Of a DNA stretch of 64,000 nucleotides, positions 27,501-42,500 are shown one piece after another (position 1 is the first letter of the stretch; each line of letters opens with the position of its first letter). Origin of the DNA: Crossaster papposus (Eukaryota; Echinodermata; Asteroidea; Velatida; Solasteridae); the NCBI GenBank assembly GCA_037893245.1, contig JBAIAA010000028.1, forward strand, positions 1,550,001-1,614,000. Reading direction: 5' to 3'. Below the pieces are notes generated by a model that saw only the letters and a list, made by a program, of their open reading frames with translations, searched no databases and was not told the DNA's origin. A program made the position numbers and the translations under genes.

Positions 27501-30500
27501 GAGAGTCGACTGTATTGCAGGCCTTCATTTTAAAGGAGCGCGATCGCGCTCCTCCGCGCTCCTTAAAAATTTTAAGGAGAGCAAACAAAAGCGCTCCTTA
27601 CAATTTTAACAAGAGCAAAAATAAAATAAAAAATAATTAAAAAAATAAAAATAAATTATACAAAATTTAAAAAAAAAAATCAAATTCCAATCAGCAACCG
27701 AGCCATAAACCACCGGACCGTAACAATTAAAACACCAAGCAGTAAACAAACACAGTTGAAACCCAACATACTGCTCTCTTTACAAGAGAAATAATACGGA
27801 CCCAAAATAAATAATATGGCCAAGTTCCAAATACCTGGAATTCACGTTCATTGATTGTACCACACCAAACCCACACACCTTGTGAGTTAAAACCGATTCC
27901 TCACCATGGAATCACCTACCTGCAACTGACGAGTGTCATATACAGTAAAGACACGAAAGCATTGCTATTGCTAACACAAGAGAATTTGCGATTACAATTC
28001 TCTCCTCGCACCCCCAAATAAAATCACATCAGATTTATCTTATACCAACAACGGTCATCTAGTCTTTCGTGTTCGCCCATTCCATTTATTTCGGACATAA
28101 CGGGCCTAGACTTATTCGCGCTTAATTAAGCCATACAAGTCACCGAGAGAGAAATGTCACTGGATGGGAAAGCGCCATCATTCTCTTAACCAAAAGTTGA
28201 ACTACTGGTGAATGTTGTGTTCCTTTTCTTGAGTATGTGTTTATTAAAGGCATAGACACCTTTGGTTGTCATTTTGAGTAACTACAGATAGTGTCCAGGG
28301 CCTTTAAACTTGCGTTTTGTTAGCGAGAGCAAATCACTCTCCTTAATTCATTGTTTTGATTTAAGGAGAGCGATTTTAAAATCACTCTCCTTAATTCACC
28401 TTTTGATTTAAGGAGAGCGATGCACAGCTCTCCTCAGATTTATTAAAATGAAGGCCTGGTATTGGCAACAATGAACATCCGGGTACTACGGTACCGTACA
28501 TGTACATGTATCTAAACTCCTTTCATGACCCTTGCACCATCGTAACCACCAGCAAATGGCCATCTTCAAAGTCTACAAGATACACACATGCGTTTGTTTT
28601 TGATTGAAATAGGGGACGTATGACAAAGGAAACAATGGGGTCCCCTATTCCGCAAAGGTCCCCGATTCAGACTCGTGTGCAAATCCTATGGCGATCATCC
28701 GAAAACGTTAGAGTACAAACAAAAGAGGGAAGACGGTCGGACAATGCCCCGTCCCCTATTGACGGCATTTACCCACTTGTATGTACATGTACATGTACGG
28801 GGTACCGGGTACATGTAGCTCAATACTGACATGAAGTTTGTCAAGACACTTGGGTTTTTTTCAGAGGTTCACAAATTCCTAAGAGCTGATACAAATTACA
28901 TGTTCATGTACTACCGGTAGTATGCTAAATACATTTTTCAATTTGTTAATTGTACCGTACATACCAACAGGTACTGGTACTTAGATATTGTTTGTTGCCC
29001 TCTCGTGGTCAGCTTGGGTTGTGACAGCTGATTTGTCCTGAATGTCTCCTATCAGGCCTGACATCAAGTTGAAGAATTTGATCCAGACTTTGGGTCTGCT
29101 GTACGTTGTAATTGGATCCATATGAAACAGTCACAAAATAGTCCCAACCATGGGTGCATCTTTCACTATTAACAGTATACAATATACTGGCAATAATGCA
29201 GAATGTGACGCAATCTTTGGAAGCACAAATTCTCTTAGATTTACTGTACAATAAACAGCTGTTTTTTTGCTGTAAAAAAATTACAAAATTATACGACAGA
29301 TCATGTGTTTTATTAATTTGTTCAACAGACAATTAAAAAAACAGTGCATTACAGACAATTTAAAAAACAGTGCATTACACAGACATGGACCAAACAGAAT
29401 ACGTACCAGCTGGACCATTGATGTGACTTTGACACTAATGTTAAAGGTAGGATAAACCATTGGTAATTGCTTGAATTATCACGAATGGGTGGATTTGGGA
29501 AGTTGTATTGTATAGTAAATACTGTAGTTTACCTGAATTGTTAAAAGTTTGACAATCATTGATGCCGAAGAAAGCAAGAAAAACGGCGTTCGGTTTCAAC
29601 CGGAGTCGGGGAATGATTCTTATGTTATTTTTGTTTTTTTCGCTAATAATTGAAGGATATCTAGCACTGTAATTTTGCTGGATGCCTATAATCATTATTT
29701 ACTGAGTAAGATAAGTAAGATATTTCTTGATAATTCGGTAGTAAATTTTGTTGATATCTGCAAATGGTGTATCCTACCTTTAAGTACTGTAATTTACCCA
29801 GTACATGGACTAGTACCGGTATGCATAGTATTCTCAAAGCAAGCCTGTACCAGTACATCCACTTGAAATTATAAGTTCCAAATCATTAAATGCGCCGCAT
29901 GTGTAAACCAATATCTTGGATTTAATATTATTTTTTATCACCTTCATGTGGCCTGTGGTAGTTCTTCAAGGACGGATACAAAAACTCAATACTCATACCC
30001 TAGTGTACAGTACATTTGCATATATATGTGTGCACCGATTCTCAAATTTGTATCCTTGTGGAGACATCTCTTTATTCTCGTGTACAAAATGGTTAGAAAG
30101 TCAAGCACATTTTTTTTAAATGCTCTTATTTTAACCACAATTAATTTCCTGGGTTGAAATGTTTAATATCCCAATATACTCTACATGTACAGTACTCAAA
30201 CCAAAACACTAACCCCAAAACTACATGTAACCCCAAAACTACATATAACCCTAACCCATACCCTAACCTTAACTTTTGAGTAATTTGAGTAAAATCTAAA
30301 AATCCATTTCGTTAATTTTTATGTGGAGACCTATTCATCTATAGACCATGTGCCCTCTGTTTACATCTACGGTACAAGGACATTGTACATGTACATGTAT
30401 ACTTTTATATTCAAATGTGCCCGGCAATATGCGCACGCATCGTGTTTTACATAAATTTGGTTAAGAGGCGACGTCAGAGGTCACATAATTCAAAGGTGGT

Positions 30501-33500
30501 CTGACCTGTGGCGTCACTCCGCAACCAAATTTTATGCAAAACACGATGTGTGCGCATATTGCCGGGCACATTTGAATACAGATGTAGTATACGTGACATC
30601 AGAGGGCACATCGTCTATAGAAATTACCCTGTGGAGACCTTTTGAATCCCATTGTCCCTATTGTGTTCAGGTCTCCACAGGATACCGAATTTAAAAACAA
30701 GTACACACGTACTACATGTGTGAGTTTGTATCCGCATTCAATAGTGGATACTGATAGAACAATAGGTTCCACGATTGACAGAAAGTCTACCATTGAAAAT
30801 AGTGTATAAAACCTATGGGAGGTCTTCCAAAAAAAATACAAACAAAAGAGGAACAATAGGGGGTCCACGATGGAAGGTGTTTACTGGTACATGTACATGT
30901 ACGTGTGAGTTAGTCTTGCATACGCACTGTGGACCTCCGAACAATATAGGTCCACACGATGCGGGAAGAGGTTACGGTGTGTGGACTTGCACACGTCCAC
31001 AATCCGTTTTTCAGTTTCCGAAAAAGAGCGCTAGAGGAAAAACGGGTTAGGGTTATATGGGTCTTTCCATAAATAAGGGGGCCAAAGAGGGACATTGTGT
31101 TATTTCTCAAAATGTAATTTACTTTCTATATTCTTTGCATGTTCGTATGGTGGGGATAGCTCATACGTTTAATGTATAACTTCAATTTCTTGAATCAGAT
31201 GTTTTTTTTTCATATACGATCCAAAACTATCCATCACAGTGTAACGGAGACACCGGTGTCTCAGTTACAGTGTGAAGTGTGAAACTTGTCACTTGTTTTG
31301 CCATAAATTAGTAGGTTTTCATTGAAAATTTAAATTTCAAAGGGTAATATGTAAACATCATTGGTATACTGTAATTCAGCTATTTTCAATGAAAACCTTC
31401 AAACGTTGGCCAAGCAGTAAAGGCCGACAGTTTTACACGTAACCGTGACACCATGGTGTCTTTGTTACACCGTGACTCAAAAAGTCCTGTCTCTCTTATT
31501 ATGCATCATAAATGTCTGAATCTAGCAAAGTGAATAGTAATACCTGCTACATACACATACATGTAGCAGGTATTACTATGCACTTTGCTAGATTCAGACA
31601 TTTATGATGCATAATAAGAGAGACAGGACTTTTTGAGTCACGGTGTAACAAAGACACCATGGTGTCACGGTTACGTGTAAAACTGTCGGCCTTTACTGCT
31701 TGGCCAACGTTTGAAGGTTTTCATTGAAAATAGCTGAATTACAGTATACCAATGATGTTTACATATTACCCTTTGAAATTTAAATTTTCAATGAAAACCT
31801 ACTACATTTGTAATTTATGGCAAAACAAGTCACAAGTTTCACACTTCACACTGTAACTGAGACACCGGTGTCTCCGTTACAGTGTGATGGATAGTTTTGG
31901 ATCGTATACATGAAAACAAAACATCTGATTCAAGAAATTGAAGTTATACATTAAACGTATGAGCTATCCCCACCATACGAACATGCAAAGAATATAGAAA
32001 GTAAATTACATTTTGAGAAATAACACAATGTCCCTCTTTGGCCCCCTTATTTATGGAAAGACCCATATATAGAAAAGATAGAAGGGACAGCTGAGACGCC
32101 CATAATCCTAATTTGAGGGTAAATTTGTTTTGGGGAAGCGAGAAAAATGAGTATTTAGTCAAAGTTTGTTAACTACACGAATACAAAGGAATGTCCACAG
32201 TGCATACATGTATGTAAGGTAAAGCTTTGTGTACATGTATGTGTTCAAATGTGCATCATGTACAAATAGGCATCTCAGTGACGTCACAAAACCAGTCGCG
32301 GTAACTGCACACAAAACCCCACGCACACAACGTTGCAGAAAAAAAAGTGTCGAAATATATTAGATTGTATCTCAGGTTTTATAAAAAATATGATCATAAA
32401 AATTCGTAATCGTAATATTGCATATTATCTTACGGGATTATTGCCGAAAAATCAGCACAAACGACCCAGTAGTTCGTTAGTTATGAGCTAAAATAAAACG
32501 TGGTGTGGGAAAAAAACTGCCTTACAGAGCGCCGGAGTGAGCCTGATCGTGCGTGGAACGGCCTTTCGGCTTTCACTCGGTCGTACTCGATTTACCATTA
32601 GTTTTTTATTGCCCAATAGGGAGCGTTTAGTTCCTGACATCGGCGCGCGATCGGTAATTTCAGGAAAAAGACGAGTGCTTTTACCCACCGCGTTTGTTCT
32701 GCGAAGATCGGACGAGCGGTTTTTAAACGGTGCGAAAGACAAATTTTGACATCAGATTATCATAGAAGTTCGCTATTTGTTTCCACACAGAACTTCTTCA
32801 GAAGGTGGGAAATATATTCCTTTATAAGAATTTAAGTTTTTAGTAGTTTTGGTTCTGAAACGGCCTCCCAAAATGTACTTTTGTACAGCAGGTTTTTTCA
32901 GTTTTTTTGTCAGTAGACTGGTTACCACAAGACAATTTCATACATATGATACTGTGGAAGGTTGGGTACCGAACACGTACAATTTGTTTACAGTCGTCGT
33001 TAACCAAGTCACCAATTTTCATCCCCTAAATCTTATTGATACATCAAAAAGATATTTACATATTAAAGGAAGAGAGACATTTTATACTTATTGTGTATAC
33101 ATGTCAGAAAACGAATAATGTAATGTTATGTATTTTTTTTGACAAAAACGTCCCATTTTTCTCGTGAACCTATTGTGCTACATGTATATGGATTTGTTTT
33201 GTTATTGTTTGTGACTCAACTTCTTCTTACTTCGGCCATATAGCTTTAAACAATTTTATTTCCATCGCACTTAAGAAATTGCTGTCTTAGTGTTAATTAA
33301 TTAATTTTAAATTATTACAATTTATTCATTCATTCATGTCATCTGTTTCTATGCAACATCATTGTGCCAAAACTAAACAACCATAAATTGTAAAGCAGAC
33401 ACATTGATAAGTTCATTTTAATTGTGCAAAACGGTGAACGAGGTAATAATATACTCTCGTAAAAGTTGCAAAATGTGCAAAATTCTTACATTTTCCATTA

Positions 33501-36500
33501 TTTTGGTAATTAATTATGCAAATTAGTAATTAAACATTCAGTTTTTTATTTGAAATTGTAGTAAATGATAAATAAGGGCATACATAATGTATGTACACAA
33601 TTTAAATGATAACAAATTAATAATTAATGATTTATAACAGAAAAATGCTCTGATGTTTGTATTTTCTTGGTGCCATTGCCTGTATAAAAAGAAACCATAG
33701 AAATAGGTCAAAGGTCAACATCCAATTTTTCTCCTAATTTGCTTAAATTAAATTGACGTATCTTGAGAACCGCTTTGCCAATTTTGCAAAAAACTACATT
33801 TTTAGAATGCTGAAGACATGTTCTTTCACCTCATCTATGTTTTGAAGCTCTGTGTAATATATTTCAAAATCACCTGAAATGCCTACATGTAGTACAAATG
33901 TACTTGTTATACCACGGCAATAGATTGTGAATTTTTATTGGTCGAGAAGCGTTCACGTGACATGCCACAAAAACGCATGTATCCGAGTGTGCCGATGTAT
34001 GAGCATGGTATGAGTGATGTACGCTGAGTACGAGTGGTACATGAGTTCATGTACCCCACGGGGTACATGAACTTTCTTTTTCCAGGCATAGCCTGGCCGG
34101 CCATTTCTGTGGTAAATACCATGGAAGCGACTGATATTAGAGTCTAGCAACCTTTGACATGGCGCTGTGTTATATTAGCTGGTACTACGTAAATTGATGT
34201 ATGTTCCTGTGCGATGTAAACAGGGAACAGTGAAGTTAGCACTTTCGGCAACGACTGACGACCGCCCTTGTTGTTTACACCGGCTTTCGTTTATGCTGTT
34301 CGTCTGCTTTTTTTCTGTTCCAATTTTGCCTTATTTTCTCCGTAAGAATCTATTACCGTGGTATAACAAAACAATTGTTGCCTGCTGTGACATGGTCCAT
34401 GGCGTTTTGTACACCCGAGGGGGCAAATGGCACCCTCGGCGTGCCATTTGCCCCCTCGGGTGTACAAAACGCCATGGACCATGTCACAGCAGGCAACAAT
34501 TGTATAATGTACATGTAGGTTGATCATGTTCAAATCTGACAGGCACTGATGGGGTACCGGTACATGTACAGTGTACCAGTGCATGTAAACCCCCCCCCCA
34601 AAAAAAAAAATATTCTCAGATTTTCGAACAATGTTACCAATGTTATGTACGTCAAACTGTCCGCTAGCCCAACATTAAAGGTACATGTAGGATACACCAT
34701 TGGTAGTTGCTTGAATTGCCATGAATGCGTAGATTTGGGGGTTGTACATGTATTTTATAGTAAATATCGTTTAACTGATCTGTCCAAAGTTTTACAATCG
34801 TGGATGCCGAGAAAAGCAAGAAAAACAGCGTTTGTTTTCAAACGGCGTTGGGCAGTCATTCTTATGTTATTATTGTTTTTTCGCTTTATAAAATTCTATT
34901 AAATTTTCTATTTTTTAAATAATTACAGGATATCCAGCGCGATTATTTTGCTGGATGCCTAGAATCATTAGTTATTTTCAAATAAGTACATGTAAGATAT
35001 TTCTAAAAAAATTGGTAGTAAAATGTTTTGATATCTGCAAATGGTGCATCCTACATTCAGGGTTCGACCTTAACGGTGGTCCGCTAGCCAAATTCTAGTC
35101 AAAACAGTGGCGGTCTAGTCAAAACCCTTCCTTAAGTAGTCCGGCGGTCTAGTGAAAAAAATGCCAAGATAAGCCTAACCAACATCAAAGCCTCAGCACC
35201 GCTCACCACTTCCCCAGTGACAGATTGTTATCCAATCCTGAGGTCCAGTTAAAAAAATCTTCATTGCCATTTGGTGTTGACTCTTGTCTTTAACCGCAGA
35301 CTTTCTCTAACCACAAAGTGCTACTCAAAGAATGTTGTCCAGGCCCGCTTATCCCTAACAAAGATACATTGTATTTACTTTACACCAACCCTTGCCAGGC
35401 AGATACAGAATTTATTTAAAAAGGCCCTGGTCGGTGTATTTCTGGAGCAAATTTATTTATCTCTAGACCCAAGCGATGGTCATTAAATTGGCTGTAAGTG
35501 ATTTTGCAAAAGTTTGCTGTACTTATTTACAAAATGTATTAAGAAATAGAAAGGTTATATTCCTAAGGTTAATTATGTTATTGTCCTTGTTTAGAGAAAG
35601 AAAAAAAAGAGAAAGGATACTTAAAGACTTATTTGAATGAACTTCTAAAATTTCCCCAACCAATTTCAGGGATAAATAATAATTGGTTTTTCTGATATCT
35701 AAAATCGACATACACTTGACCATTAAATTACGAGGCTAGCGAAATAAATTCCAGGTTTATTTATTAACATTTGTTTCTAGTTTCATTGTTTAAAAAAAAA
35801 AAGTGAAAAAAAGAAAACAGAACCTTAACACCTATTATTTTGAGCTTCTAAACATTTTTCCAACAGATTTAAGGGGGAAATTTAATACGATTTATTTTCC
35901 GTTTTTCTTGTCTTTAACAAAAACGTTCTATTTCATGGAAATTGTAAGAGCTTGTTACATTTTTAAATTTATAATGGTTCTGTGGTGTAACTTTACATAA
36001 TAAACGCTTTATAGTGCAAGAGGAATAAAGTAAAACCACGGGAGAATTATTCGGGAGTATTTTCCGAATATATTCCAATAGGGGCGAGAAATCCAGACAA
36101 TGATTGACAGCTGACCTACAAAATGTAGCAAGCGGGCCAACATGTGGCCGACCATTACTTTGGGATTTCAATAGGCTGGGAAATGTCAGATTAATTAAAG
36201 GAAGAACAAGATTGGACGTTTCTTTTTTATGGGATGGTTTATTTTTGATGTGGGTAGGTAGGTACAGGGGGGGGGGAACACACAGTCAATAACAAGACCA
36301 TGTCATATATGTAACACTATTGTATTACATTGCCTTTGAGTGCAGTTCATCAGGGAGCTTAAAAGGTGAAAAAACACGCGGACCAATGAAAATGCTGGCG
36401 GGCTAGTAAAAAGTCGACACAACTGGTCCGGCCGGCTAGTGAAAAAAAAAGTTAAGGGGAAACCCTGACATTGTACCTTTAAATAGCCAAAACAAATAAT

Positions 36501-39500
36501 ATTATACACCATTTACTTTTGCTTTTCAAAATGAATGGGTTAGGAGGTTCATCTACATAAATATTGTGCCGCTGACCAGTTTTTAATGATTTGTGTTTAT
36601 AAACGATTGTGTAAAAAATTATGAAGCAAAATATAAAACTGGGGGAACAGTCCCCCCCCCCCCCCCCCCCCCTTTTGTGTTGGTCAATGTGTTCCCGGAA
36701 ACTTGGGAATTTTTTATTTACGGAGAATGCTTTAGGTAACAGTCTGGTTTCTTGACTTCCTTCAGATGAAACGGAGCAATTTATAGACGTCAGAAAATTA
36801 TCAGGTAATAGGAAACCAGACTAGTTGGCTGGCACACATTCACAAATGTGCAACAGTATTACAAATACGTGTAAATTGTGGACTACCATAATTTAATAAA
36901 GTGATTTCACAGGATGCTGGTTTTTTTTATAACAATTCAGCAGTTTTGTTTTCTATGTTTGCAAATGGTGCATAATACCTTAAAAAAAATTATATTAGTA
37001 ATCACCTAGATGTATATCATAAGCATCTTTCTGTACAAGCGCTTTGGCAATACTGGATTTGTCTATGAGCAAACCTATTTGCAGGACATTACACACACAC
37101 ACGTATATCACGTAGGCCAAATATGCATGCATATCACTCCAGGGTCTTCTTGCTTTGAACGACACACGCATGGCTATCTACAGGGCCACTCACTAAAACG
37201 GACGGAAATTAGAAACGTGAAACCAGACAGCGTGTGTGCCACGGTGTAATGCACAGTGCTTGGGCTGGTGCCTTACGCTAGCGCCCTCGAGGTCAGTTGC
37301 AGGAGAGAAGGAAGAAAGAAATTGGGGAGCTTTAAATGTTACCGGTGTAGAAACCTATCCATCATTGTGTGGACAGTGTGGTCATGATTTATTAATATTG
37401 GTTACGGCAGAAGGCATAAAAAAAGGCCAAGGGAAAATTGATTGGATCATTGCCAATTTGGACGGAAAAAACAATCAACCTCTGAATAATATTAACACCA
37501 GTGTAATAGTAGCACCAGAAGATTTGTCAGATACTACATGTAATTTAATAAATCCTAAAATTAATAAATGAAAAATGAAAAAAAATATGAATTTAACTCT
37601 GAACATGGGAAAACATATTGGCTAAAAGCCAAAAACACCTAATTTTTTTTTTTACGACCATCTTTTTTTGTGACTTCTTAATATCAATCAAAATTTAAAC
37701 AAACAAAAACATGGCAATTTTTGTAAGAAAATGATAAACAATTTATCATACTGAAAAATGAGAAAAAATAACCACCTCAGGTCTACAATATTGGATGGTC
37801 TGTTTGGCTGTAAAATGTATAAATCATAAACAAAGAAATTATAAAAATGGCCCCCAAAAAATGGCAAAAAAAAAAAATGAAACAAACAAACACCCAAAAC
37901 CAATTTCATAGTACCAGTATCTTGACCGCTCTGGTTTTTTTTACCTGTAGAATGTCAAAAACTTGATCTTGAAAGTGAAAATCATCGAAATGTGTATGTG
38001 CTGATAAATCGTTGATAAATCTCGGCACTACCATTTATACCCGGAAATGTTTGTCAGCAGCGAGCAAGGCCGGAAATGCGTGGGTGTGCTTCCCGGTACC
38101 ATCGGCCTGAACCCACCTCGGATCGAGTTTCGTTAAAAATAATCCCACGCCTCGGCTCAGTGATATTATAATAACCCTGCATGAACTGGTTAAAAACAGG
38201 CACCCACATATTTATACCCTTACTCAAAAGTAAAAAAAACTATATTGCTAAAAAAAATAGCAAGGTGAAACTCAAAAATAGCATGGTGAACTGTAGTACA
38301 GTAAAAATACCTAATTTTGTATTGTTGACCTCGGACAAATTGCAACATAATTTTTTTCACCAGAATGCATTTCTATAAGGTCCCTAGAATGACATACTAA
38401 AACTCTTAAAAAATCCAAGTGGTGGAAATATGATTAATTTGCATAAATCGTTAATCCCTGCCATGTAATATATTTATTCCCATATTTGCGTATATATATA
38501 TTTTTTTTTTATTTTTTAAAGTTTATTTTGGTGATTCTACTTACACATCCTTACTTCAATAACAATTTCTAAAGCATACAAGTGACTGAATAATTATGAG
38601 AACATAGTAATGATCTAAAATGACTACAATTACACCCTATAATTTGCGCGCATTTACCTTGTCTCCAGATATCATCAAGTAGTCAGTATTGATGAGCTTC
38701 AGATTAACCAAGTTGCTTACTGGCACAGTTACCATATTAAAACCTTATGGAAAATCATGTGCACAATGATACCATTGTGATATTTAGCCCAGCAAACAAA
38801 AACAGGGGAAAATGAGGTTTTCGTATATTGGGCTGTCAAGTAAGTCTAGGGTTGCCTGAACGTGGGAGACTTTAATAAGTTCAAGAAAATTCCAAAAATT
38901 ATCGGTAAGAATACATTTTGACGTTGACATTATTGTTGGCAACAATAATCTTTTATTTTGGGGATTCATTGAATTTGTTCAGGTTTCCTACGTTAGGCAA
39001 CCCTTCACGTACTTTTTACGAACACCTCGTTTTCCCCTGTTTTTGTTTGCTGGGCTAAATATCACAATGGTATCATTGTGCACATGATTTTTCATAAGGT
39101 TTTAATATGGTAACTGTGCCAGTAAGCAACTTGGTTAATCTGAAGCTCATCACTACTGACTACTTGATGATATCTGGAGACAAGGTAAATGCGCGCAAAT
39201 TATAGGGTATAATTGTAGTCATTTTAGATCATTACTATGTTCTTATAATTATTCAGTCACTTGTATGCTTTAGAAATTGTTATTGAAGTAAGGATGTGTA
39301 AGTAGAATCACCAAAATAAACTTAAAACAAAAAAATATGTATATATATATACGCAAATATGGGAATAAATATATTACATGGCAGGGATTAACGATTTATG
39401 CAAATTAATCATATTTCCACCACTTGGATTTTTTAAGAGTTTTAGTATGTCATTCTAGGGACCTTATAGAAATGCATTCTGGTGAAAAAAATTATGTTGC

Positions 39501-42500
39501 AATTTGTCCGAGGTCAAACCATATTTTTACTGTACTACTGTCTTTAACAAGTTCTTTCCTTCACGCTTGATGGAAAAGATCTATAGTAGAGGAAAAACTT
39601 ACACTGATGGTTTCGCACGGTGGGGGGATTGGTGAAGCTTTCCGTCGCAGGCTGTAGGGTCGACTACTCCTATCCTGTGGGCTCCCACTTGTTTTTGTTC
39701 TAGATGTTGTGGGTTGTTGAGCTGTGGGGAAAAACATTTGTAAATTTGAAATTGTAATTTGAGGGTATTGTGTCAAAACAAGGATGGTTCTCGAACCACA
39801 AGTCTCGCCTACTTGCGCTATTATCCTGCAATGTATTTTACAACTTGACCACAAATTACATTTGCAATCAAATTACATTCGACCTCAAATGACCTTTGAC
39901 ACAACCATCAAATGAAGGTTACAACTTTGAACCAAGTTCGATTGCAATCAAAGTTGAAGTTTTCAAATGAGACTGATTTTACAATTCCAGCCTCTTACGA
40001 CCTTTGAACTCGGTACTTGATCTTTGACACAACCACCATATAAAGGTTACACTATTGCATCTATGACCCCAGTTTGATTGGAATTATACCTCAACTTTGC
40101 ATAAAACAAATTTTTCTAAAATGAACAATGTATTGTAAAGAAATTACAATATAGTAAAAGAACTTTGTTCAGGCTAGACAAAAACTTGCCAAAAACTGTA
40201 TAATTAACCCCAACACTCTAACCTCTCCTATCGGAACATGTACCCGGTACATGTACATGTAGACCGGTACTGGACCAAATCCGCCACAACTCCCCAACAC
40301 TGTCTCTCCTACGTGTACATGTAGGTACGCACATGTATTGACCGCCAATCGTGGTCGTCAGACAAAAGAATTGGGTACGTCCACGATTGACAAAACGTCC
40401 ACGATTCCAAATCGTGTACAAATCCTATGGATGTCATCCGAAAACGTTAGAGTACAAACAAAAGAAGGGAAGACGGTCGGACAATGCCCCGTCCACGATT
40501 AGCGGTGTTTACCAACCTGCATGTACTGGACCAAATTTTTTTTGGAAAAAAAATGTACATGGACTAATGAAACCACCACTGAAGTGTTGGTTGATGTTGA
40601 TGGACTTTATAGTGTGCATGCCTAATACATGTATGCACAACACTAGCTACTGGATCCTGTAGGGCAAAATTCATCAATTGCACAGGCATTGCTACAGGCC
40701 TCCTGCACCAACTCCATCTGTTTTATAATCCATCACTATTTTTTTACGGCAGGCCTTTCGGACCAAGTCTTTCAATATCCAACGATTTTGCAGGATTGAT
40801 TTTGGAGCCAGATGACGTATGTATACACAAGATTTTCCCGAGATTCAAAACGGATGACGAATAAACACGTCCCAAGCAAGGCCCAACAAAATTGTTTACT
40901 ATCCACGGATGATGCGTTAATTTGTCAGGCACAGCAGTTTAATTCTGCGGAGGACGTGTATATATTTTGTACGCTGCAAAGGTTTCCTTGGTTGTTGCGG
41001 TTGACGTGTATTTACGCCAAAAATACCGCGTAAAATGTCCCCGGTCTGGGTCTAGTTCCACGCGGATGACGTACAGGTATACACGCGTCAGCTTTTATTT
41101 TTATAATGAGAGAATAGGACAAAAATGTTATTATGTAATACAAAAATAAGTTTTGCGGGTAATATACGTCATCCGGCGCGAACTGGTTAATGAAATGCTA
41201 TAATTTAATGAGCCATTGTAAACCTATTTATGCGTTTTTTTCAAAACGAGTTACCGTACGTTTTTGCACCGACACGACGATACTGTACAACCACTAAACC
41301 ATATCAACAACGACATCAAGCCTACAGTACATCAGTACATGTGTACATATCCATGTTGCAGGCCAGCATGACTAAACCACAAGAACAAATCCTACATGTA
41401 CAGGTACTGGTATACTAGATGTACATACATGTATGACCACACATGTAGACTCCACACACAAACCCCTCTGGGCAAGAATTTGCCATGGTTTTGTTGGCGA
41501 CTTGTCTTGGCCACCCCTTGTGAAAGGAATCAGAAATAACCTGGCCCCTGTCATAAAGTCAACACTTTATAGTGGCTGTGTGTGTATACAAAAAGCATGG
41601 TAAACCAAACGTTGGCCAAATTTTCTCAGTTTTCAGAAAATGTTTTGAATCCAAACTTCTGATTCTGGGCTTCTCAGGAGTTCCCCTTATTTTTTATACA
41701 GCTAATCCCTAATCCTATTATTACCTGTAAACCCTTTTATCAGAATGGACAAAACAGACTGTGGACGTGTTCAAGTTCACAAGCCATAACCATGTACATT
41801 GTATTATTTGGGCTTGCTTCTTTAATTATTGATTTTGGAATATTTGGGCGAGTTAGGGTTAACCATAACCCTCCCAAATCCTCCAAAATCATTATATGAT
41901 TTTGCACACACCCTAGGAAGCAGCCTAACAATGTTGCTGTGCGTGCTCTTCCAGTCTAATTTTTTTTATCAAATTATTTGATTGACCACCATTGTTTGTC
42001 GTGTTTTACCGTAGCTTGTGGGACTGGGTTGTGTACAAAATTAAAAATAAAACAAATTAAACAAATAGTATACAGGTAGCAGTACATGATACACATGGGC
42101 ACCACAAACAGATAGACAAATTGTACGAAGTATGTGTGTATTGGTATGTATGACATAAAACTACACAAACCATGCACACATTTTACCGAGCAATACGACA
42201 CATGTACAGTATACTGGTAAATACCAGTAGCATTTAAAGGTAGTATACACCATTGGTCATTGCTTGAATTATCATGAATGAGTAGATTTGGGGGGTTGTA
42301 TTTATAGTAAATTATCGTTTAACTGAGCTGTCCGAAGTTTTAGAATCATGGATGCCGAGAAAAGCACGAAAAACAGCAGGTTTTTTCAACCGGCGTCTTG
42401 CAGTTATTCTTATGACGGCGATCGCAAATTTTTCATTATAAAATTCTATTTTTCGGAATAATTACAGGATATCTAGCGCAATCATTTTGCCGTATGCCCA

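Larger units (their letters stand above)
22306..39602 (-). other. FBXO11 intron 2: survey
   Basis: 17.3 kb. Outside the listed repeats, 22500-23475, 23650-25400, 25650-27500, 32070-33900, 36490-38030 and the small gaps hold AT-rich unique sequence. 32520-32760 is locally CpG-rich with open frames on both strands but nothing I recognise. Confidence 0.55.

Noticed and set aside
30180..30270. AACCCTAACCC stretches suggesting interstitial telomere repeats
   Set aside because: Only a few imperfect units. Elsewhere the same phrase forms the ends of TTAA-bounded family R, so transposon ends or simple repeat are more likely.
32488..33118. Overlapping frames in a CpG-rich patch
   Set aside because: Open on both strands without splice logic or known domains. 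May be an old element or CpG island remnant.
37236..37571. Open frame with [20 protein letters not shown]
   Set aside because: Reasonable composition, but no splice partner, no recognised family and no promoter context. Left unannotated as it cannot be supported.
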